A DNA stretch of 35,820 nt from Deltaproteobacteria bacterium. GTDB lineage: Bacteria > Myxococcota_A > UBA9160 > JAFDET01. Under the pieces are notes generated by a model. It ran no database searches, was not told the DNA's origin, and saw only the letters and a program-made list of their open reading frames with translations. Both the position numbers and the translations under genes were made by a program. The stretch spans positions 1-35,820 of the forward strand of contig JAFDET010000014.1 of assembly GCA_019310195.1 (NCBI GenBank), given 5' to 3'. This document shows positions 25,405 to 33,997 of the stretch, piece after piece; the stretch's first letter is position 1; each line of letters starts with the position of its first letter.

Positions 25405-26162
25405 GCGATGCGACCCGCGCCGAGGTCTGCACGACGGCGGTCGCCGACGCGTTCCGGGGGGACGGGGAGCGGCTGGCCAGCGCCTTCGGCGCCATCCCCG
25501 CCCTGGGCGCACGGCTCGCCAAGAGCACCTTCGAGCCGGACCTGCTCATGACCGACGGCGTCGCCTACCTGCGCGACGACGTGGCGCCGCTGACCGGCGA
25601 CGCTGCGCAGGAGCCGGTGGTCGAGGGCTGGATGCCTTTCCGGCGCGTCTTCGACCTGCTCTGGAACGGGCGCCGCCACGTGGTGATGACCGCCACCCAG
25701 ATCGACCGCTACGGCAATCACAACTTCGCCTGCATCGGCCCCCACGCCAAGCCCAAGGCCCAGCTCCTGGGCATGCGCGGCGCGCCCGGCAACACCATCA
25801 GCCATCCCACCAGCTACTGGGTCCCCAACCACAGCACGCGCGTATTCGTGGAGCAGGTGGATGTGGTCTCGGGCGTCGGCTACGACCGCGCGCGCAAGCT
25901 GGGCTCGGCGGCGCGCTTCCACGAGATCCGCTGCGTGGTCTCCAACCTGGGCGTCTTCGACTTCGACACGCCGGATCGGCGCATGCGTCTGGCGTCGCTC
26001 CACCCCGGCGTCTCCATCGACGAGGTCGTGGAGCAGACCGGCTTCGAGCTGACGATTCCCGACGACGCGCCCACGACGCGCACGCCCGACGCCGAGGAGC
26101 TGCGCCTGATCCGCGAGGTCCTCGATCCGGGCGGCGCCCGCGACCGGGAAGTGCCCGGCTGA
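25401..26162 (+). CDS. ipdB: IpdB-like subunit of the steroid ring-cleaving CoA hydrolase
   Basis: The product has 253 residues and is the beta-subunit partner of IpdA. Segments shared with mycobacterial IpdB (Rv3552) include TRAEVCTTAVADAFRG near the start, VEGWMPFRRVFDLLWNGRRH, DRYGNHNFACIGP, MRGAPGNTISHPTSYWVPNH, VFVEQVDVVSGVGYD and VVSNLGVFDFDTPDRRMRLA, ending DPGGARDREVPG. It has no value without IpdA, consistent with the 4-base overlap of the two genes. Together they would hydrolyse the last carbocyclic ring left from steroid degradation, in the cytoplasm. The assignment rests on remembered sequence similarity along the whole length. Confidence 0.92.
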   Translation: MSDATRAEVCTTAVADAFRGDGERLASAFGAIPALGARLAKSTFEPDLLMTDGVAYLRDDVAPLTGDAAQEPVVEGWMPFRRVFDLLWNGRRHVVMTATQIDRYGNHNFACIGPHAKPKAQLLGMRGAPGNTISHPTSYWVPNHSTRVFVEQVDVVSGVGYDRARKLGSAARFHEIRCVVSNLGVFDFDTPDRRMRLASLHPGVSIDEVVEQTGFELTIPDDAPTTRTPDAEELRLIREVLDPGGARDREVPG

Positions 26163-26170
26163 GTGCCATC

Positions 26171-27235
26171 GTGACCTCCCCCCTCCACACACCGCTCTGC
26201 GATCTCCTGGGCTCGCGTTACCCCATCGTCCAGACGGGGATGGGCTGGGTCGCCACGCCCGAGCTGACCGCGGCGGCCAGCAACGCCGGCGCCTTCGGGT
26301 TCCTGGCGGCGGCGACGATCCCGCCCGACCAGGTCGGCCCCGCCATCGAGAGGACCCAGCGGCTCACGGACCGCCCCTTCGGCGTCAACTTCCTGATGGA
26401 CGCGCCGGGCGCCGATGTGATCAGCGAGGCCGTCATCGCCCACGGAGTGCGCGCCGCCGGCTACAACCGCGCGCCGGACCCGAGCTTGATCCAGCGGCTC
26501 AAGGCCGCCGGCGTCGTGTGCATTCCCACCTGCGGCGCCGTCAAGCACGCCGTCAAGGCGGAGAAGCTGGGCGCCGACGCCATCATCGTGCAGGGCGCCG
26601 AGGGCGGTGGCCACACCGGGAGCGTGCCCACCTCGCTGCTGGTCTCCCAGTGCGCCGACGCCGTGCGCGTCCCCATCCTGGCGGCCGGCGGGTTCCGCGA
26701 CGGGCGCGGCCTGGTGGCAGCCCTGGCCCTGGGCGCCAAGGGCGTGGCCATGGGTACGCGCTTCGTGCTGACCCGCGAGAGCCCGGTCCCCGACGCCACC
26801 GCGCAGCGCTTCGTGGCCGCGGGCGTGGACGACGTGATCGTCAGCACGGTGCTCGACGGGATGCCCCAGCGCATGATCCGCAACGAGCTGATCGACGAGC
26901 TGGAGCGCAAGGGGCCGCTGGCGCGCTTGTGGCTGTCTTTTCGCAATGCGATGGAGCTGCGCCGGGCCACCGGCGCCTCGATCCCGGACCTGCTGCGCTC
27001 GGGTCTGGCGATGCGACGCCACGAGCGGATGAGCCGCTCGCAGATGCTGATGGCCGCCAACGCGCCCATCCTGGCCCGGCGCGCCATGCAGGATGGGGAT
27101 CCCGCCGGCGGGTACCTGCCCAGCGGCACGGTGACCGGCGTGATCGACGATCGGCCCAGCTGCGCCGAGCTGGTGGCCCGCATCGTCGAGGAAGCCGAGA
27201 CCACGCTCAAGAACCTGGCCAACGGGGCCCGGTAA
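26171..27235 (+). CDS. ipdC: IpdC-like flavin-dependent oxidoreductase (nitronate monooxygenase fold)
   Basis: The product has 354 residues and a TIM-barrel NMO/2-nitropropane dioxygenase fold. It resembles mycobacterial IpdC (Rv3553): YPIVQTGMGWVATPELTAA (17-35), FGVNFLMDA, IPTCGAVKHAVKAEKLGADA, IIVQGAEGGGHTGSVPTSLL (the FMN phosphate and active region), ILAAGGFRDGRG and AMGTRFVLTRES. In the HIP pathway IpdC acts on a hydroxylated bicyclic CoA ester before ring opening. The GTG start at 26171 is 8 bases after ipdB. A general NMO function is the alternative, but the position between ipdB and echA20 makes the IpdC call much stronger. Confidence 0.9.
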   Translation: MTSPLHTPLCDLLGSRYPIVQTGMGWVATPELTAAASNAGAFGFLAAATIPPDQVGPAIERTQRLTDRPFGVNFLMDAPGADVISEAVIAHGVRAAGYNRAPDPSLIQRLKAAGVVCIPTCGAVKHAVKAEKLGADAIIVQGAEGGGHTGSVPTSLLVSQCADAVRVPILAAGGFRDGRGLVAALALGAKGVAMGTRFVLTRESPVPDATAQRFVAAGVDDVIVSTVLDGMPQRMIRNELIDELERKGPLARLWLSFRNAMELRRATGASIPDLLRSGLAMRRHERMSRSQMLMAANAPILARRAMQDGDPAGGYLPSGTVTGVIDDRPSCAELVARIVEEAETTLKNLANGAR

Positions 27236-27253
27236 GCCGGGCTAGGAGGTCCG

Positions 27254-28042
27254 ATGCCGTTCCAGATCGACGTCCGCGAGCGCATCGCCGAGTTCGTGAT
27301 CGACAACCCGCCGGTCAACGCGCTGAACTGCGCCGGCTGGCACCTGTTCGCCGAGCGCATCAACGAGCTCGGCCGCCGCGACGACGTCAACTGCATCGTG
27401 ATCCGCGCCGAAGGGCGCGGCTTCCAGGCGGGCGTGGACGTAAAAGAGCTGGCCGTCGACGGGAGCCTGATCACCGAGGTGAACCGCGGCTGCTACGACA
27501 CCTTCGCCGCCATCTATGACTGCCCGGTGCCGGTGATCTCGGCGGTGCACGGCTACTGCCTGGGCGGCGGCATCGGCATCTCGGGCTCCAGCGACATCGT
27601 GCTCGCCTCGCAGGACGCCAGCTTCGGGCTGCCGGAGATCGACCGCGGCGCCCTGGGCGCGGCGACCCACCTGCTGCGGATGTTCGGCATGGCCAAGACG
27701 CGGCGCATGCTCTACACGGGCGAGTCCATCGACGCCCAGGAGGCCTACCGGCTGGGCGCGCTGGACTCGGTGGTCCCGCGCGAACAGCTGCGCGACGCCG
27801 CTCTGGACCTGGCCCGCAGCATCGCCGGCAAGAGCGGCAAGGCGCTGCGCCTGGCCAAGCAGTCGCTCAACGGAATCGAGACCCTGGACGTAAAGCGCAG
27901 CTACCGCTTCGAGCAGGGCTTCACCCTCGAGCTCTACACGTCGCCCGACTCCCAGGAGGCGCGGGACGCCTTCGTGGAGAAGCGCGACGCGAGCTTCGAC
28001 CCCGACACCCCGCCCGACGACGGCCGCAACGACGGAGCCTGA
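27254..28042 (+). CDS. echA20: EchA20-like crotonase-fold hydrolase of steroid ring degradation
   Basis: The product has 262 residues and a crotonase fold. Oxyanion-hole segments are AEGRGFQAGVDVKEL (56-70) and GYCLGGGIGISGSSDIVLAS. FGLPEIDRGALGAATHL carries the catalytic acidic residues, and SYRFEQGFTLEL near the end is shared with mycobacterial EchA20 (Rv3550). EchA20 is known to open ring D of a HIP-derived CoA ester, acting just before IpdAB. AGGAGG lies 5 bases before the ATG, the strongest ribosome binding site of the operon. The next gene starts one base after its TGA. Confidence 0.9.
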   Translation: MPFQIDVRERIAEFVIDNPPVNALNCAGWHLFAERINELGRRDDVNCIVIRAEGRGFQAGVDVKELAVDGSLITEVNRGCYDTFAAIYDCPVPVISAVHGYCLGGGIGISGSSDIVLASQDASFGLPEIDRGALGAATHLLRMFGMAKTRRMLYTGESIDAQEAYRLGALDSVVPREQLRDAALDLARSIAGKSGKALRLAKQSLNGIETLDVKRSYRFEQGFTLELYTSPDSQEARDAFVEKRDASFDPDTPPDDGRNDGA

Positions 28043-28043
28043 C

Positions 28044-29213
28044 GTGGACCTGCGTTTCACCCCCGAGCAGGAGGCCTTCCGCAAGGAGGCGCGCGAGTGG
28101 CTCGAAGCCCACGTGCCCAAGGAGCCGCTGCGCTCCTTCGACACCCACGAGGGGTTCGAGGAGCATCGCGTCTGGGAACGCGAGCTGAACGCCGGCGGCT
28201 TCTCCATGGTGCCCTGGCCCGTGGAGTACGGCGGGCGCGGCGCCGACCTGCTGGAGTGGCTGGTCTTCGAAGAGGAGTACTACCGAGCGGGGGCACCGGC
28301 CCGGGTGAACCAGAACGGCATCTTCCTGCTGGGCCCGACCATCATGGAGTACGGGACGCCGGAGCAGAAGGCGCGCTTCCTGCCCACCATGGCCTCCAGC
28401 GAAGAGGTCTGGGCGCAGGGTTGGTCGGAGCCCAACGCCGGCAGCGACATGGCCAACATCCAGGCCACCGCCATCCGGGACGGCGACGCCTTCGTGATCA
28501 ACGGCCAGAAGACCTGGGCCTCGCGCGGGGCCTACGCCCACTGGCTCTTCGGCCTGTTCCGCACCGACGCGGAGTCCGCGCGCCACCGCGGGCTCTCGTT
28601 CGTGCTGGTGCCCATGGATGCGCCCGGCGTCACGGTCCGGCCCATCGAGAAGATCAACGGCAAGCCCGCCTTCGCCGAGGTGTTCTTCGACGACGCCCGC
28701 GTCTCCGTCGAGCACCTGCTGGGGCCCGAGGGCGAGGGCTGGAACGTGGCCATGGCGACGGCCGGCTTCGAGCGCGGGCTGATGCTGCGCAGCCCGGCCC
28801 GCTTCCAGAGCACGGCCGCGCGGCTCGTGAAGCTGTACCGCGAGACAGCGCGGGCCGGCGCGCCCATCGCGCCCGGCATGCGCGAGAGCGTGGCGCGCTG
28901 CTGGATGGACGCCGAGGCCTACTGCCTGAACACCTACCAGACGGTGTCGCGCCTGCTGGCCGGAGGAAAGATCGGCGCGGAGGCCAGCCTCAACAAGATC
29001 TTCTGGTCCGAGCTCGACGTGCGCATGCACGAGCTGGCCCTGGAGCTGCTGGGACCGCGGGCCGAGCTCCAACCGTCGGCCCCGGCAGCGGGCGACGTGG
29101 GAAGCTGGCTCGACGGCTACATCTTCGCCCTCTCGGGCCCCATCTACGCGGGCACCAACCAGATCCAGCGCAACATCATCGCCGAGCGCATTCTCGGCCT
29201 GCCGAGGAAATAG
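28044..29213 (+). CDS. Acyl-CoA dehydrogenase, probable catalytic subunit (FadE28/FadE30-like)
   Basis: The product has 389 residues with the full three-domain ACAD fold. Signatures are MVPWPVEYGGRG (53-64), QGWSEPNAGSDMANI (FAD/substrate site), FVINGQKTWAS and IYAGTNQIQRNIIAERILGL at the end. The usual MCAD-type catalytic Glu before GT is Ala here (YAGT). The base is therefore probably Glu243 in GFERGLML, as in isovaleryl-CoA dehydrogenase-type enzymes. It probably desaturates a steroid-ring-derived CoA ester. The GTG start lies one base after echA20, and the gene is one base ahead of the next dehydrogenase gene, so the two products probably form an alpha2-beta2 complex, as is known for steroid ACADs of actinobacteria. 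Confidence 0.88.
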   Translation: MDLRFTPEQEAFRKEAREWLEAHVPKEPLRSFDTHEGFEEHRVWERELNAGGFSMVPWPVEYGGRGADLLEWLVFEEEYYRAGAPARVNQNGIFLLGPTIMEYGTPEQKARFLPTMASSEEVWAQGWSEPNAGSDMANIQATAIRDGDAFVINGQKTWASRGAYAHWLFGLFRTDAESARHRGLSFVLVPMDAPGVTVRPIEKINGKPAFAEVFFDDARVSVEHLLGPEGEGWNVAMATAGFERGLMLRSPARFQSTAARLVKLYRETARAGAPIAPGMRESVARCWMDAEAYCLNTYQTVSRLLAGGKIGAEASLNKIFWSELDVRMHELALELLGPRAELQPSAPAAGDVGSWLDGYIFALSGPIYAGTNQIQRNIIAERILGLPRK

Positions 29214-29214
29214 G

Positions 29215-30273
29215 ATGGACTTCGGCTTCAGCGAGGACCAGCACCTGCTGCAGCAGACCGTCCGGGATTTCCTGGACGGCGAGTGCACGCCCGAGTGGCT
29301 GCGCGCGGGCTGGGAGACCGACACCGGGCGCGACCCGGCTTTCTGGTCGCGGCTTGCGGAGATCGGCGTGCCGGGGCTGCTGGTTCCCGAGGACTGCGGG
29401 GGTCTCGGGATGGACGAGATCGACGCCGTGCTGATCTTCGAGGAGGTGGGCCGGGCGGCATTGGCCGAGCCGCTGGTGGGCACCGCCGTCGGCGCGGCGC
29501 TGCTGCGCGAGTGCGGCGACGCCGCGCTGCGCGAGCGCTGGCTGCCCGCCGTGGCCGAGGGGCGCGCGGTCCTGGCGCTGGGCCATCCCCAGAGCCCGTT
29601 CGTCGCCGACGCCCACGTGGCGGACCTGCTGCTGCTGGCCGACGGCGACGCCCTGCACGCGGTGGCACGCGACGCGGTCCGCCTGGAGGCGCAAGCCTCG
29701 AACGACGGCTCGCAACGCCTGTTCCGGGTGAGCTTCGAGGCGTCCGAAGCCACGCGTGTCGCCGAGGGCGAAGCCGCGCGGAGCCTGATCGATGCGGCCC
29801 TGGACCGGGGCGCGCTCTTCAGCGCCGCCCAGGCCCTGGGCGCGGCGGACCGGCTGATCACCCTGGCGGCCGAGTACGCGGGTCAGAGGGTCCAGTTCGG
29901 CGTGGCCATCGGAACCTTCCAGGCGGTCAAGCACATGCTGGCCGACGACAAGGTGAAGCTCGAGTACGCGCGCTCGCACGTCTACCGTGCCGCGCACTCG
30001 GTGGCCCGCGCAGTGCCCTGCCGCGCGGCGGACGTATCCATGGCCAAGCTGGCCGCCTGCGAGGCGGCCAGCCAGGCGGCCAAGACCTCACTCCAGGTCC
30101 ACGGCGCCATCGGCTACACCTACGAGCAGGACGTCCACATCTGGATGAAGCGGGCCTGGTCCCTGGACCTGGCCTACGGCGACTCCGTCTTCCACCGCGC
30201 GCGCCTGTGCGACGCGGTCATCGACGGGGCGCTCCCGGCGGAGAGCTTCGGCTACAGCCCGCGGGGCGCGTGA
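29215..30273 (+). CDS. Acyl-CoA dehydrogenase, probable partner subunit lacking the usual catalytic Glu
   Basis: The product has 352 residues. Recognisable parts are MDFGFSEDQHLLQQTVRDFL at the start, VPEDCGGLGMDEIDAVL (57-73), RVQFGVAIGTFQAVKHMLAD and LQVHGAIGYTYEQDVHIWMK. The middle domain is short. At the position of the usual catalytic loop it reads AYGDSVFHR, without the (E/A)GT element, and no Glu is seen in the alternative helix (LDRGALFSAAQ). It therefore looks like the FAD-binding but non-catalytic half of an alpha2-beta2 acyl-CoA dehydrogenase, pairing with the gene directly upstream. GAGG in the upstream stop region serves as the ribosome binding site. Confidence 0.87.
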   Translation: MDFGFSEDQHLLQQTVRDFLDGECTPEWLRAGWETDTGRDPAFWSRLAEIGVPGLLVPEDCGGLGMDEIDAVLIFEEVGRAALAEPLVGTAVGAALLRECGDAALRERWLPAVAEGRAVLALGHPQSPFVADAHVADLLLLADGDALHAVARDAVRLEAQASNDGSQRLFRVSFEASEATRVAEGEAARSLIDAALDRGALFSAAQALGAADRLITLAAEYAGQRVQFGVAIGTFQAVKHMLADDKVKLEYARSHVYRAAHSVARAVPCRAADVSMAKLAACEAASQAAKTSLQVHGAIGYTYEQDVHIWMKRAWSLDLAYGDSVFHRARLCDAVIDGALPAESFGYSPRGA

Positions 30274-30299
30274 GGTAGCCTCGCAACGTGGAGGATCGA

Positions 30300-30734
30300 A
30301 TGGCGAAGCAGCGCGTGCCGGCCCTCGAGGGCTGGTTCACCATGGACGAGCAGAACCCGCGCCTGGTCGGTCTCAAGGACAGCGAGAGCGGAACCTACTT
30401 CTTCCCCAAGGACGTATCCGTGAGCCGCGCGCCCGGCCACGCCGACGCGGCGCTGGAAGAGGTGGAGCTGTCGAACACCGGCAAGCTCTGGTCGTACACG
30501 ACCAACCACTACAAGCCGCCGGAGCCGTACATGTCACCGGATCCGTTCGAGCCCTACACGGTGGCGGCGGTGGAGCTGACCGACGAGCGCATGGTCGTGC
30601 TGGGCCAGCTGGCTCCGAACGTGGATCCCGCCTCCCTGGAGGTGGGGATGGAGATGCAGCTGGTGCTGGGCACCCTCTACGAGGACGACGAGAACGAGTA
30701 CGTCGTCTGGAAGTGGAAGCCGGCGGCGGCCTGA
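30300..30734 (+). CDS. DUF35/OB-fold thiolase partner protein without zinc-ribbon cysteines
   Basis: The product has 144 residues. The layout, an N-terminal strand-rich part and a C-terminal OB-fold (LWSYTTNHYKPPEP, YTVAAVELTDERMVVLGQLA, LEVGMEMQLVLGTLYEDDEN), matches DUF35 proteins that are encoded beside SCP-x/lipid-transfer thiolases and form complexes with them. The rubredoxin-like knuckle normally has CxxC pairs; here GTYFFPKDVSVSRAPG aligns with it and the protein has no Cys at all. The ATG at 30300 is chosen because GGAGG lies 6 bases upstream; a GTG at 30288 is unlikely. It stands 26 bases before the thiolase gene, its presumed partner. Confidence 0.8.
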   Translation: MAKQRVPALEGWFTMDEQNPRLVGLKDSESGTYFFPKDVSVSRAPGHADAALEEVELSNTGKLWSYTTNHYKPPEPYMSPDPFEPYTVAAVELTDERMVVLGQLAPNVDPASLEVGMEMQLVLGTLYEDDENEYVVWKWKPAAA

Positions 30735-30760
30735 CCCCGAGAGCGGAAGAGGAGAGCAGC

Positions 30761-31948
30761 ATGAGCCACCAAGTCGCGATTCTCGGAGTCGGAATGCACC
30801 CCTGGGGCAAGTGGGGGCGCAACTTCGTCGAGTACGGCGTGCACGCGATCAAGGCCGCGCTGGCCGACGCGGGCCTCGACTGGAAGCAGGTCCAGTTCGT
30901 GGCCGGCGGCGACACGATCCGCAACGGCTACCCGGGCTACGTGTCCGGAGCGACCTTCGCCAAGGCCATGGGCTGGACCGGAATCCCCGTGGCCAGCACC
31001 TACGCGGCCTGCGCCACCGGCGCCCAGGCCATGGAGGTGGCGCGCACCCGGATCCTGGCCGGGATGTGCGAGGTGGCCGTGGTGGTGGGCGCGGACACCA
31101 CGCCCAAGGGTTTCCTCGCCCCCAGCAAGGGCGACCGCGTGCTCGACCCGGACTGGCTGCGCTTCCGCCTGCTGGGCGCCACCAACCCGACTTATTTCGG
31201 GCTCTACGCCCGACGGCGCATGGACCTGTACGGCGCCACCGAGCAGGACTTCGCCCACATCAAGGTGAAGAACAGCCGGCACGGCGCCACCAATCCCAAC
31301 GCCCGCTACAAGAAGGTCTTCACCGAGGAGGAGGTGCTCGCCTCGGCCATGGTGGCCGACCCGCTGCGGCTCTTCGAGATCTGCGCCACCAGTGACGGCG
31401 GCGCGGCGGTGGTGCTGTCGTCTCTGGACTTCGCACGCCGGCACAGCACCGAGCCGGTGCGGATCGCGGCCATCTCCACGGTGACACCCACCTTCCCCGA
31501 CACCTACATGGACATGCCGAACTTCTCGACGGACTCGGCAGCGGGAATCGCCGCGCCGGACCGGAGCTTCAAGGACTCGATCTCCCACGCGGCCTACGAA
31601 GAGGCGGGAATCGGGCCCGAGGACCTGTCGCTGGCCGAGGTCTACGACCTCTCGTCGGCCCTGGAGCTGGACTGGTACGAGAACATCGGCCTGTGCAAGC
31701 CGGGCGAGGCGGAGCGGCTGCTGCGCGAGGGCGACACCGCCATCGGCGGCCGCATCCCGGTGAACGCGAGCGGCGGACTGGCCTGCTTCGGCGAGGCGGT
31801 TCCCGCACAGGCCATCGCCCAGGTCTGCGAGCTGGTCTGGCAGATCCGCGGGCAGGCCGGCGACCGTCAGGTCGCGGGCGCCAAGGCGGGAATCACGGCG
31901 AACCAGGGCCTGTTCGGCCACGGCTCGTCGGTCATCTGCGTCAAGTAG
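30761..31948 (+). CDS. Lipid-transfer-protein-type thiolase/aldolase
   Basis: The product has 395 residues and a thiolase fold of the SCP-x/Ltp group. The start is HQVAILGVGMHPWGKWGRNF (3-22). The nucleophile position is Cys84 in TYAACATGAQAM, and the ending NQGLFGHGSSVICVK has the second conserved loop. GGRIPVNASGGLACFGEAVP stands where biosynthetic thiolases have the GHP motif with its His, so the His is missing. In steroid degraders such proteins, with a DUF35 partner, cleave side chains by thiolysis or retro-aldol reaction. Which one applies here is not visible. AGAGGAGAG precedes the ATG. The upstream DUF35 gene supports complex formation. Confidence 0.83.
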   Translation: MSHQVAILGVGMHPWGKWGRNFVEYGVHAIKAALADAGLDWKQVQFVAGGDTIRNGYPGYVSGATFAKAMGWTGIPVASTYAACATGAQAMEVARTRILAGMCEVAVVVGADTTPKGFLAPSKGDRVLDPDWLRFRLLGATNPTYFGLYARRRMDLYGATEQDFAHIKVKNSRHGATNPNARYKKVFTEEEVLASAMVADPLRLFEICATSDGGAAVVLSSLDFARRHSTEPVRIAAISTVTPTFPDTYMDMPNFSTDSAAGIAAPDRSFKDSISHAAYEEAGIGPEDLSLAEVYDLSSALELDWYENIGLCKPGEAERLLREGDTAIGGRIPVNASGGLACFGEAVPAQAIAQVCELVWQIRGQAGDRQVAGAKAGITANQGLFGHGSSVICVK

Positions 31949-31975
31949 GAATCGTAGAAAGATAGGAGTAGAACG

Positions 31976-33055
31976 ATGGCAGAGGCATTCATCATCGACG
32001 CCGTGCGCACGCCCGTGGGCAAGCGCAGCGGCGGGCTCTCGACGGAGCACTCGGCGGACCTGGGCGCCCACGTGATCAAGGCGCTGATGCAGCGAACCGG
32101 CGTGGACCCGGGCGCGGTAGAGGACGTGATCTTCGGCTGTTGCGACACGGTCGGCACCCAGGCCGGCGACATCGCGCGCACCTGCTGGCTGGCGGCCGGC
32201 CTGCCGGACCACGTTCCCGGCGTGACCATCGACCGCCAGTGCGGATCGTCCCAGCAGTCCGTGCACTTCGCCGCCCAGGGCGTGATGAGCGGCACCAGCG
32301 ACCTGATCGTCGCCGGCGGCGTGCAGAACATGAGCCAGATCCCCATCTCCTACGCCATGACCGCCGCCGAGCCCCTGGGCATGGAGAACCCCTTCCACGG
32401 GTCCAAGGGCTGGGTCGAGCGCTACGGCACCCAGGAGGTCTCCCAGTTCCACGAGCGCGCCCTGCGTGCCATCGACGAGGGGCGCTTCGACAACGAGATC
32501 GTGCCCTACGGCGACGTCACCACCGACGAGGGCCCGCGACGCGGCACCAGCCTGGAGAAGATGGCGAGCCTGCCGCTCCTGATCGAAGGCGGGCGGCTCA
32601 CCGCCGCGGTGGCCAGCCAGATCTCCGACGGTGCAACCGCCCTGCTGGTGGCCTCGGAGCAGGCGGTCAAGGACCACGGACTCACGCCGCGCGCACGAGT
32701 CCACCACATGAGCGTGCGCGCCGACGACCCCATCTACATGCTCACCGCCCCGATTCCCGCCACCCAGTACGCGCTGAAGAAGGCCGGGATGAGTCTGGAC
32801 CAGATCGACGCCGTCGAGATCAACGAAGCCTTCGCCCCGGTGGTGTTGGCCTGGGAGAAGGAACTTCACCCGGACATGGAGAAGGTGAACCCCAACGGCG
32901 GCGCCATCGCCCTGGGACACCCCATCGGCGCCACCGGCACACGCCTCATGGCCACACTGCTCAACGAGCTGGAGCGCAGCGGCGGCCGCTACGGGCTGCA
33001 GACCATGTGCGAGGGCGGCGGCCAGGCCAACGTGACCATCATCGAGCGCCTGTAG
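31976..33055 (+). CDS. fadA6: FadA6-like thiolase with a missing internal segment
   Basis: The product has 359 residues. The catalytic residues are all present: Cys89 in DRQCGSSQQS, His315 in LGHPIGATG and Cys345 in MCEGGGQANVTIIERL. The sequence follows mycobacterial FadA6 (Rv3556c) closely (VAGGVQNMSQIPISYAMTAA, SLEKMASLPLLIEGGRLTAA, VEINEAFAPVVLAW). FadA6 performs the final thiolytic cleavages of HIP degradation. Between SQF (156-158) and HERALRAI (159-166) about 24 residues of the family ('RG.ELIA.KW..SRE.M......S') are absent, in frame, with the junction near 32449. Whether the protein still folds is uncertain; a deletion in the assembly is the alternative. Confidence 0.88.
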   Translation: MAEAFIIDAVRTPVGKRSGGLSTEHSADLGAHVIKALMQRTGVDPGAVEDVIFGCCDTVGTQAGDIARTCWLAAGLPDHVPGVTIDRQCGSSQQSVHFAAQGVMSGTSDLIVAGGVQNMSQIPISYAMTAAEPLGMENPFHGSKGWVERYGTQEVSQFHERALRAIDEGRFDNEIVPYGDVTTDEGPRRGTSLEKMASLPLLIEGGRLTAAVASQISDGATALLVASEQAVKDHGLTPRARVHHMSVRADDPIYMLTAPIPATQYALKKAGMSLDQIDAVEINEAFAPVVLAWEKELHPDMEKVNPNGGAIALGHPIGATGTRLMATLLNELERSGGRYGLQTMCEGGGQANVTIIERL

Positions 33056-33084
33056 CGGCGGCAGCAGAGGAAGAGAAGAGAATC

Positions 33085-33987
33085 ATGGGAATTTGTGACG
33101 GGCGCGTCGTGATCGTGACGGGCGCCGGGCGCGGAATCGGGCGCGAGCACGCGCTGGCCTTCGCCGGCGAGGGCGCCAAGGTCGTGGTGAACGACCTGGG
33201 CGTATCGCTGGCCGGCGAGGGAGGCTCCCTCTCCCCGGCGGAAGAGGTGGTGAAGGAGATCGAGGCGCTGGGCGGCGAGGCCGTGACCAACGGCGCCGAC
33301 GTCGCCGACCTGGAGCAGGCCGGCGAGCTGATCAAGGCCGCCATCGACCGCTTCGGCGGCCTCGACGTGGTGGTGAACAACGCCGGCGTGGTGCGCGACC
33401 GCATGTTCGTATCGTGCAGCGAGGACGAGTGGGACGCGGTGATCCGCGTGCACATGAAGGGCCACTTCGCGGTCTCGAACCAGGCCTGTGCGTACTGGCG
33501 CAAGCGCGCCAAGGCCGGGGAGCCGGTGGACGCCCGCATCATCAACACCAGCTCCGGAGCGGGCCTCCAGGGCTCCGTGGGTCAGAGCGCCTACTCCGCG
33601 GCCAAGGCCGGCATCGCGGCTCTCACCCTGGTGCAGGCCGCCGAGCTGGGCCGCTACGGCATCACCTCCAATGCCCTGGCACCCTCGGCACGCACGCGCA
33701 TGACCGAGGAGGTGTTTGCGGAGATGATGGCCGCGCCCGACGAGGGCTTCGACGCCATGGACCCGGCCAACATCTCGCCCCTGGTGGTCTGGCTGGGCAG
33801 CGCCGAGTCCCGCGACGTCAGCGGTCGCGTCTTCGAGCTGGCCGGCGGCAAGATCAGCATCGCCGACGGCTGGCGCAGCGGTCCCGAGGTGGACAAGGGC
33901 GCACGCTGGGCACCCGACGAGGTGGGCGCCGCGGTGCACGAGCTGCTCCAGAAAGCGGTCCCGCCCCAGAAGGTGTACGGCACCTGA
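33085..33987 (+). CDS. Short-chain dehydrogenase similar to Rv3548c of the HIP cluster
   Basis: The product has 300 residues and is a Rossmann-fold SDR. The cofactor loop is TGAGRGIG (12-19), NNAG stands at 98-101, and the catalytic set is Ser156/157 in NTSSGAG, Tyr170 and Lys174 in YSAAKAG. Extended identity in pattern to mycobacterial Rv3548c is seen from MGICDGRVVIVTGAG through DARIINTSSGAGLQGSVGQ to PSARTRMTE and the tail EVDKGARW. The fold resembles the hydroxyacyl-CoA dehydrogenase domain of peroxisomal multifunctional enzymes, so it probably oxidises a hydroxyacyl-CoA intermediate. AGAGGAAGAG precedes the ATG; it lies 29 bases after fadA6. Confidence 0.88.
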   Translation: MGICDGRVVIVTGAGRGIGREHALAFAGEGAKVVVNDLGVSLAGEGGSLSPAEEVVKEIEALGGEAVTNGADVADLEQAGELIKAAIDRFGGLDVVVNNAGVVRDRMFVSCSEDEWDAVIRVHMKGHFAVSNQACAYWRKRAKAGEPVDARIINTSSGAGLQGSVGQSAYSAAKAGIAALTLVQAAELGRYGITSNALAPSARTRMTEEVFAEMMAAPDEGFDAMDPANISPLVVWLGSAESRDVSGRVFELAGGKISIADGWRSGPEVDKGARWAPDEVGAAVHELLQKAVPPQKVYGT

Positions 33988-33997
33988 GAGGCGAAGC

